This document shows positions 42,777 to 48,150 of a stretch of DNA of 48,150 nucleotides, piece after piece. The DNA is taken from assembly GCA_035444405.1 (NCBI GenBank), contig DAOMOP010000010.1:1-48150 (forward strand). The letters are read 5' to 3'. The position numbers were made by a program, and so were the translations under genes. Source of the stretch: DAOMOP01 sp035444405. Its GTDB lineage: Bacteria; Pseudomonadota; Gammaproteobacteria; Burkholderiales; Rhodocyclaceae. The stretch's first letter is position 1; every line of letters starts with the position of its first letter. The notes under the pieces are model-generated. The model worked only from the letters and a program-made list of their open reading frames with translations, was not told the DNA's origin and did not search any database.

Positions 42777-43517
42777 ATGTCCCAGAAAGTCGCACTCGTG
42801 ACCGGCGCCATGGGTGGCCTCGGCACCGCCATCTGTCAGTTTCTGGCGAAGCAAGGCGTCACCGTCGTCGCCAACTGTCTGCCGGGTTTTCCGCAGCGGG
42901 ATGAATGGCTGGCGAGCCAGAAGGCGCTCGGTTTCGACTTCATTCCCGCCGAAGGCGATGTGTCGGACTACGAGTCGTGCAAGGAAATGGTCGCACGCAT
43001 CGAGGCCGAAGTCGGCGCAATCGCCATCCTGGTCAACAACGCCGGGATCACGCGCGACAAGTTCTTCCCGAAGATGGAAAGGCCGCAGTGGGACGCGGTG
43101 ATCAACACCAACCTGAACAGCCTGTTCAACGTCACCCATCACGTCTCGCCGAAGATGGCCGAGCGCGGCTGGGGCCGGATCATCAACATCTCCTCCGTCA
43201 ACGGCGTCAAGGGGCAGGCGGGGCAGACCAACTACTCGACCGCCAAGGCGGGCGTGCTGGGCTTCACCAAGGCGCTGGCGGCCGAGCTGGCGGCCAAGGG
43301 CGTGACGGTCAACGCGATCGCGCCGGGCTATATCGGTACCGAGATGGTCATGGCCATCCGCGAGGACATCCGCCAGGGCATCGTCGACACGATTCCGATG
43401 AAGCGCCTCGGCAAGCCCGAGGAGATCGGTGCGCTGTGCGCCTACCTGTGCTCGGATCTGGCCGGCTACGTGACCGGTGCGACGATCAACATCAACGGTG
43501 GTCTGCATATGTGCTGA
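42777..43517 (+). CDS. phaB: Acetoacetyl-CoA reductase, second copy
   Basis: 246 residues, same SDR family and length as the copy just upstream (TGAMGGLGTAI, NNAGITRD, NYSTAKAG, GATININGGLHMC) but clearly diverged, for example in residues 30-60 and 195-215. Both keep the Ser-Tyr-Lys triad. It has its own promoter and terminator, so it can be expressed apart from phaC-phaB. The two paralogues may differ in cofactor or substrate length preference, or in expression time; sequence does not decide. ATG 42777. Confidence 0.94.
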   Translation: MSQKVALVTGAMGGLGTAICQFLAKQGVTVVANCLPGFPQRDEWLASQKALGFDFIPAEGDVSDYESCKEMVARIEAEVGAIAILVNNAGITRDKFFPKMERPQWDAVINTNLNSLFNVTHHVSPKMAERGWGRIINISSVNGVKGQAGQTNYSTAKAGVLGFTKALAAELAAKGVTVNAIAPGYIGTEMVMAIREDIRQGIVDTIPMKRLGKPEEIGALCAYLCSDLAGYVTGATININGGLHMC

Positions 43518-43548
43518 TGCAGCATCGGCCGGCCCGCCGTACAGGCGT

Positions 43549-43574
43549 AACCCCGTCAATTGGCGGGGTTTTTT
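43549..43574 (+). terminator. Intrinsic terminator after the second phaB
   Basis: AACCCCG (43549-43555) pairs with CGGGGTT (43564-43570), 8-nt loop, then T6 (43569-43574). Canonical; phaR therefore needs its own promoter, for which TATACT at 43588-43593 is a weak -10 candidate. Confidence 0.88.
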
Positions 43575-43639
43575 CGCTTGTGCGGGTTATACTTTCAATA
43601 TGTGCATAGCGGAAGCCGCCGCGGAGGAGATTGAACGAC

Positions 43640-44281
43640 ATGGCCGAAAAAGCCCGCCTGATCAAGAAATACCCGAATCGCCGCCTGTACGACACCCGGA
43701 CGAGCTCCTACATCACGCTTGCCGACGTCAAGGAGCTGGTGCTCGGCCGCGAGGAGTTTCAGGTCGTCGATGCCAAGACCGGCGAGGACCTGACGCGCAG
43801 CATTCTCCTGCAGATCATTCTGGAGGAGGAGGCCGGCGGTGCGCCGATGTTCACCAGTGATCTGCTCTCGCACATGATCCGCTTCTACGGAAACGCCACG
43901 CAGGGGATGATGGGCAAGTATCTCGAGAACAATATCAAGGCCTTCACCGAGATGCAGGCCAAACTCCAGGACCAGGCGCGCGCGATCTACGGCGAGAACA
44001 GCCCGATCAGCCAGGATCTGTGGGCACAGTTCCTGAACTTCCAGGGCCCGGCGCTGAAAAGCGTGATGGGGGCCTACGTCGAGCAGAGCAAGAAGATGTT
44101 CGATCAGATGCAGGAGCAGATCGAGAGCCAGACCCGCAACATGTTCACCGGATTCCCGTTCCCGAAGTACGCCCCGCGTGGCAGCGACGAGGAAGACAAG
44201 AACGCCGATGCCAAGGAGGCGCCGGTGACCACCGAGACGTCCGAACCGCCGGTCAAGAGCGCTCGCGGCAGCAAGAAATAA
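43640..44281 (+). CDS. phaR: Polyhydroxyalkanoate synthesis repressor PhaR
   Basis: DNA- and PHA-binding repressor of phasin and its own genes, released by growing granules. 213 residues. N-terminal PHB/PHA DNA-binding domain LIKKYPNRRLYDTRTSSYIT (residues 7-26) and a PHB_acc region (MFTSDLLSHMIRFYGN, MMGKYLENNIKAFTEMQ, LWAQFLNFQGP). The C-terminal 35 residues are polar and Lys-rich. ATG 43640 has GGAGGAG at 43622-43628; TTG 43631 is too close. No phasin gene is in the window, so PhaR presumably acts in trans as well. Confidence 0.95.
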   Translation: MAEKARLIKKYPNRRLYDTRTSSYITLADVKELVLGREEFQVVDAKTGEDLTRSILLQIILEEEAGGAPMFTSDLLSHMIRFYGNATQGMMGKYLENNIKAFTEMQAKLQDQARAIYGENSPISQDLWAQFLNFQGPALKSVMGAYVEQSKKMFDQMQEQIESQTRNMFTGFPFPKYAPRGSDEEDKNADAKEAPVTTETSEPPVKSARGSKK

Positions 44282-44292
44282 CGACAGGATCG

Positions 44293-44310
44293 GGGGCGCG
44301 GTTGCGCCCC
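44293..44310 (+). terminator. Short GC hairpin between phaR and rimO
   Basis: GGGGCGC (44293-44299) with GCGCCCC (44304-44310) and a GGTT tetraloop, 12 nt after the phaR stop. No T tract. Could be a weak terminator or a stabilising 3' structure. Confidence 0.35.
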
Positions 44311-44334
44311 GTCCACCTTACCCGACAGAAGCAG

Positions 44335-45666
44335 ATGAGCAGAAATTCAACCCGGGACGTGCCGCGCGTCGGCTTCGTCTCCCTCGGGTGCCCGAAGGCC
44401 ACGGTCGACTCCGAGCAGATCCTGACCCGGCTGCGCGCCGAGGGTTATGACATCTCCGGCAGCTACGACGACGCCGATCTGGTGGTCGTCAATACCTGCG
44501 GTTTCATCGACGCGGCCGTCGAGGAGTCGCTCGACGCGATCGGCGAGGCGCTCGCCGAGAACGGCAAGGTCATCGTCACCGGGTGCCTGGGCGCGCGCGA
44601 CGGCGTCGTGATGCACGCGCATCCGCAGGTCCTCGCCGTGACCGGGCCGCAGGCCACCGACGAGGTCATGCATGCGGTACACCGGCATCTGCCCAAGCCG
44701 CACGACCCGTTCGTCGATCTGGTGCCGCCACAGGGTGTGCGGCTGACGCCGGGGCATTACGCGTACCTGAAGATCTCCGAGGGCTGCAATCACCGCTGCA
44801 CGTTCTGCATCATCCCGTCGATGCGCGGCGATCTGGTCAGCCGTCCGATCCACGACGTCATGAAAGAGGCCGAAGCCCTCGTCGCGGCCGGGGTGCGGGA
44901 AATCCTCGTCATCTCGCAGGACACCAGCGCATACGGTGTCGACGTCAAGTACCGCACCGGTTTCTGGAGCGGCCGGCCGCTCAAGACCCGCCTCGTCGAT
45001 CTCGCCAAGGCGCTCGGCGAACTCGGCGTGTGGGTGCGCCTGCACTACGTTTATCCGTATCCGAGCGTCGACGAGCTCGTGCCGCTGATGGCCGAGGGGC
45101 GCATCCTGCCGTACCTCGACGTGCCGTTCCAGCACGCCAGTGCGCGCATCCTGAAGGCCATGCGGCGGCCGGCGAGCGCCGAGAACGCGCTCGAGCGCAT
45201 TCGCAAGTGGCGCAGCATCTGCCCCGATCTGACCATCCGTTCGACCTTCATCACCGGCTTCCCCGGCGAGACCGAGGAGGACTTCGAGGATCTGTTGCGC
45301 TTTCTCGAGGAAGCCCAGCTCGATCGGGTCGGCGCATTCGCGTATTCGCCCGTCGAAGGCGCGGCCGCAAACGAGCTGGCCGATCCGGTGCCGGAGGACG
45401 TGCGCGAGGAGCGGCGCATGCGCCTGATGCAGTTTCAGGAGGACATCTCGACGCAGCGGCTCGAGCGCTGGATCGGTCGCGAGATGACGGTGATCGTCGA
45501 CGAGGTCGACGACGAGGGGGCGCTCGCACGTTCCTGTGCCGACGCGCCGGAGATCGACGGGCTGGTGGTGATTCCGGCGGGCGAAGGGCTTCAGGCCGGC
45601 GAGTTTGCCCGTGTGCGCATCACCGATTGCGACGTTCACGACCTCTACGCCGAACCGCTCGATTGA
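44335..45666 (+). CDS. rimO: Ribosomal protein S12 (aspartate C3) methylthiotransferase RimO
   Basis: Radical-SAM enzyme that methylthiolates Asp88 of ribosomal protein S12. 443 residues. N-terminal UPF0004 domain with cluster cysteines C19 (SLGCPKATVDSE), C55 (NTCGFI), C84 (TGCLGA); radical SAM CxxxCxxC with C151, C155, C158 (GCNHRCTFC); TRAM domain at the C-terminus (from about 375). The PKATVDSEQILT start and STFITGFPGETEEDF segment favour RimO over MiaB. ATG 44335 fits the family; the frame is open upstream through phaR. Confidence 0.96.
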   Translation: MSRNSTRDVPRVGFVSLGCPKATVDSEQILTRLRAEGYDISGSYDDADLVVVNTCGFIDAAVEESLDAIGEALAENGKVIVTGCLGARDGVVMHAHPQVLAVTGPQATDEVMHAVHRHLPKPHDPFVDLVPPQGVRLTPGHYAYLKISEGCNHRCTFCIIPSMRGDLVSRPIHDVMKEAEALVAAGVREILVISQDTSAYGVDVKYRTGFWSGRPLKTRLVDLAKALGELGVWVRLHYVYPYPSVDELVPLMAEGRILPYLDVPFQHASARILKAMRRPASAENALERIRKWRSICPDLTIRSTFITGFPGETEEDFEDLLRFLEEAQLDRVGAFAYSPVEGAAANELADPVPEDVREERRMRLMQFQEDISTQRLERWIGREMTVIVDEVDDEGALARSCADAPEIDGLVVIPAGEGLQAGEFARVRITDCDVHDLYAEPLD

Positions 45667-45681
45667 CGGTCAGAGGGTGCC

Positions 45682-46608
45682 ATGTACGAAACGGCTCCGG
45701 TGTCCAAGCGCGATGGCAGTCCGGTGATCGGACTGGCCCTGGGCAGCGGAGCAGCGCGGGGATGGTCGCACATCGGCGTCATCAACAGGCTGATCCGGAT
45801 GGGGGTCCGGCCTGACGTCGTGGCCGGCTGTTCGATCGGAGCGTTGGTCGGCGCGGCGCTGGTATCGGGTCGGGTCGAGGCACTCGGCGAGTGGGTGAAA
45901 TCGCTCGACTGGCAGGACGTGGTCGGCATGCTCGACATCAGCCTCAAAGGTGGGCTGATCCGGGGCGATCGTGTCGTTCAGTACTGCTCGCAGCAGTTTT
46001 TCTCGGGCGAGTTTTCCGAGCTTTCCGTGCCGTTCGCCTGTGTCGCGACCGAACTGTCGAGCGGCCGTGAGGTCTGGTTGCGTGAGGGCAGCCTCGCCGA
46101 GGCCGTGCGCGCGTCGATCGCGTTGCCGGGGCTGTTCTCGCCTGCACTTCGCAACGGCCGCGTGCTGGTGGACGGCGGGCTCGTCAATCCGGTGCCGATC
46201 TCGCTGTGCCGCGCCTTGGGTGCCGACCTCGTCATCGCGGTCGAGCTGGGTTCGGGCGTTCTGGGCCGCGCGCTGCGAAAGGACGAGCGGAGCGCGCCGT
46301 TTGGTGGCGAGAACTGGGCGCAGCGCCTGCTGGCGACGATTGGCTGGCGTGGCGACGACGGCGATGGTGAAACGACGTCGATTGCGACACCGTCGCTGGC
46401 CGACGTGGTGACCTCGAGCATCAACATCATGCAGATGCGCATTGCCCGCAGCCGCTTGGCGGGAGAGCCGGCCGACGTGCTGATCTCGCCGCGCGTGGCG
46501 CATCTGGGCATGATGGAGTTCGATCGCGCCACCGAGGCGATTGCCGAAGGCGAAGCGGCCGTCGAGCGGGCGCAGCCGGCTCTGAAGCAAGTCCTGGGAC
46601 TGGAGTGA
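45682..46608 (+). CDS. Patatin-like phospholipase family protein (RssA-like)
   Basis: 308 residues. Oxyanion segment GLALGSGAARGWSHIGVI (17-34), nucleophile S51 in GCSIG (49-53), and the Asp of the Ser-Asp dyad D164 in VDGGLVNPVP. RssA/YchK-like size and layout. Function in bacteria is mostly undefined. 15 bp after rimO; it shares two to four bases with the downstream gene. Confidence 0.92.
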   Translation: MYETAPVSKRDGSPVIGLALGSGAARGWSHIGVINRLIRMGVRPDVVAGCSIGALVGAALVSGRVEALGEWVKSLDWQDVVGMLDISLKGGLIRGDRVVQYCSQQFFSGEFSELSVPFACVATELSSGREVWLREGSLAEAVRASIALPGLFSPALRNGRVLVDGGLVNPVPISLCRALGADLVIAVELGSGVLGRALRKDERSAPFGGENWAQRLLATIGWRGDDGDGETTSIATPSLADVVTSSINIMQMRIARSRLAGEPADVLISPRVAHLGMMEFDRATEAIAEGEAAVERAQPALKQVLGLE

Positions 46609-46613
46609 GCACG

Positions 46614-48029
46614 ATGTCGTCTGAGCACGAGCTGATCGCGGACCTCGCCGGCATCGTCGGATCCGAGCGAGTGGCCAGTACGGCTGCAGGGATGGACCCG
46701 TACGTGACCGACTGGCGAGGGCGCTACCATGGTGACGCGATTGCCGTCGTACATCCCGCCGACACCGCCGAGGTCGCCGCCGTCGTGGCGCTGTGCGCAG
46801 CCCAGCGCCGGCCGGTCGTGCCGCAGGGGGGCAATACGGGGCTTTGCGGCGGTGCGACGCCGCTGCCGGGTGCGGGTTCGGTGGTGATCAATCTGTCACG
46901 CTTGAATCGCATCCGCGCGGTCGATGCCGCCAACGACACGATGACGCTTGAAGCCGGCTGCACGCTCGCCACGGCTCAGGAGGTCGCCGCCCAGCACGAC
47001 CGCCTGTTTCCGCTGTCGCTCGCAGCCGAGGGCAGTTGCGAGATCGGCGGCAATCTATCGACGAATGCCGGTGGCGTGCACGTGCTGCGTTACGGGACGA
47101 TGCGCGATCTGGTGCTCGGGATCGAGGTCGTGCTGCCCGACGGTCGCGTCTGGGACGGTCTGCGCGGGTTGCGCAAGGACAATACGGGTTACGACCTGAA
47201 GCAGCTGTTCATCGGCGCCGAAGGTACGCTGGGCATCGTCACCGCGGCCGTGTTGAAGCTGTTTCCGCGCCCGCGCATACGTGCGACCGCGTGGGTGGAC
47301 GTTCCGAACCCGCAGGCGGCCGTGGCGCTGCTCGAGGCATTGCGGGGCCGCTGCGGCGATCGTGTGACGGCCTTCGAGATCGTCGGCCGCGAAGCCCTCG
47401 AACTGGTGCTGAAACACATCCCGTCGGCACGTCCTCCGTTTGCTTCGCCGGGCGACTGGTCGGTGCTGGTAGAGTTGTCCGACACGATCGCCGAGACGCC
47501 ACTCGAGGCGCTGCTGGAGGAGGCGCTTGCCGGTGCCTGCGAGCGTGGCCTCGCCAACGATGCGGTGCTGGCGGGCAGCCTCGCTCAGGCCGAGGCGCTG
47601 TGGGCGCTGCGCGAGAACATCTCGGAGGCGCAGAAGCTCGAAGGCTTCAGCATCAAGCACGATATCGCCGTGCCGGTGAGCCGTATTCCGGAATTCATCC
47701 GGCGTGCGCGCGAGGCGCTGCTGGAACGCTGGCCGGATGCACGCATCGTCGTTTTCGGCCACATCGGTGACGGCAATCTGCACTACAACCTGTCCAACTC
47801 CGACACGCTCGACAACGCAGCGCTCGTGGCCCGTACGCCCGAGATCAACCGCGTCGTGCACGACCTCGTAACAGAACTGGGAGGCTCGATCTCGGCCGAA
47901 CACGGCGTGGGCCAGCTCAAGCGCGAAGAGATCACCCGCTACAAGCCCGATGTCGAGCTCGAGTTGATGCGGCGGGTGAAGGCGGCGATCGATCCCCATG
48001 GCCTGATGAATCCCGGGAAAGTCGTGTGA
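46614..48029 (+). CDS. FAD-binding oxidoreductase, GlcD/D-2-hydroxyglutarate dehydrogenase-like
   Basis: 471 residues from ATG 46614, which has GGAG at 46602-46605; GTG 46605 is in frame but lacks such spacing. PCMH-type FAD domain (VVPQGGNTGLCGGATPLPG, EGSCEIGGNLSTNAGG), and the FAD-oxidase C-terminal domain with FGHIGDGNLHYNLS and SISAEHGVGQLKREEITRYK, ending in LMNPGKVV. Oxidises a D-2-hydroxyacid; the D-2-hydroxyglutarate/D-lactate type is likely. Overlaps nothing but is adjacent to the patatin gene, probably co-transcribed with it and rimO. Confidence 0.93.
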   Translation: MSSEHELIADLAGIVGSERVASTAAGMDPYVTDWRGRYHGDAIAVVHPADTAEVAAVVALCAAQRRPVVPQGGNTGLCGGATPLPGAGSVVINLSRLNRIRAVDAANDTMTLEAGCTLATAQEVAAQHDRLFPLSLAAEGSCEIGGNLSTNAGGVHVLRYGTMRDLVLGIEVVLPDGRVWDGLRGLRKDNTGYDLKQLFIGAEGTLGIVTAAVLKLFPRPRIRATAWVDVPNPQAAVALLEALRGRCGDRVTAFEIVGREALELVLKHIPSARPPFASPGDWSVLVELSDTIAETPLEALLEEALAGACERGLANDAVLAGSLAQAEALWALRENISEAQKLEGFSIKHDIAVPVSRIPEFIRRAREALLERWPDARIVVFGHIGDGNLHYNLSNSDTLDNAALVARTPEINRVVHDLVTELGGSISAEHGVGQLKREEITRYKPDVELELMRRVKAAIDPHGLMNPGKVV

Positions 48030-48051
48030 CGAAAATTGATCCGTCACAGGC

Positions 48052-48080
48052 TTTACACGCCCGGAATGGCGCCCTATAAT
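48052..48080 (+). promoter_or_regulatory. Near-consensus promoter of the tRNA-Ala gene
   Basis: TTTACA (48052-48057), 17-nt spacer, TATAAT (48075-48080), then GC-rich GCGCGC discriminator, as in stringently controlled stable-RNA promoters. Confidence 0.85.
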
Positions 48081-48098
48081 GCGCGCTCTTTCGCGGTC

Positions 48099-48150
<52 letters not shown>

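Overview
The window is about 48 kb of high-GC chromosome from a betaproteobacterium. The best fit is the Rhodocyclales/Zoogloeaceae (Azoarcus/Thauera-like): protein sequences, gene order (ilvBHC beside a sigma-DUF3619-DUF3106-RDD cluster; pcnB-folK-dNK-panB-panC; purM facing perM-hda) and the PHA locus all point there. The lineage is inferred from family knowledge, not from a search. A run of 10 N inside mutL shows this is a scaffolded draft. I see no insertion sequence, prophage, integrase, CRISPR array or compositional island; this looks like core chromosome.

Layout. 1-3184 (minus): branched-chain amino acid genes ilvB, ilvH and a truncated ilvC. 3418-5265 (plus): a sigma factor overlapping a one-TM DUF3619 protein, a DUF3106 repeat protein and an RDD membrane protein, which is the least understood module here. 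5439-12031 (plus): P-type ATPase, tandem universal stress protein, aminopeptidase N. 12155-19867 (minus): CBS-pair protein, pantothenate genes panC/panB, deoxynucleoside kinase, folK, pcnB, HAD phosphatase, hda, PerM-type permease. 19996-25091: purM, miaA, thiamine-binding protein, YqaA-like membrane protein, mutL. 25290-28713 (plus): purN, DUF3108, RsmB-like methyltransferase, PLD nuclease. 28811-32392: fatty-acid desaturase, queD, an XRE-type regulator and lysC. A tRNA-Ser(GCT) with its own promoter and terminator follows at 32449.

32811-39816: HDOD protein, a small unknown gene, a second PerM-like permease, manC-type bifunctional enzyme, bamD, rluD, pgeF and a small membrane protein. 39941-44281 is a polyhydroxyalkanoate locus, phaC-phaB-phaB-phaR, with two acetoacetyl-CoA reductases, internal terminators and no phaA thiolase. 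44335-48029: rimO, a patatin-like lipase, a GlcD-type FAD oxidoreductase. The window ends inside a tRNA-Ala(GGC) gene preceded by a near-consensus promoter.

Most genes sit in tight runs with 4-base ATGA-type overlaps and several use GTG, TTG or possibly CTG starts. Convergent pairs are often separated by perfect GC-rich hairpins without a T tract. No clearly new system is proven here. The best candidates for follow-up are the sigma/DUF3619/DUF3106/RDD operon, the transposase-like tail of the desaturase, the altered ThDP motif of IlvB and an 18-bp perfect palindrome in the purM leader.
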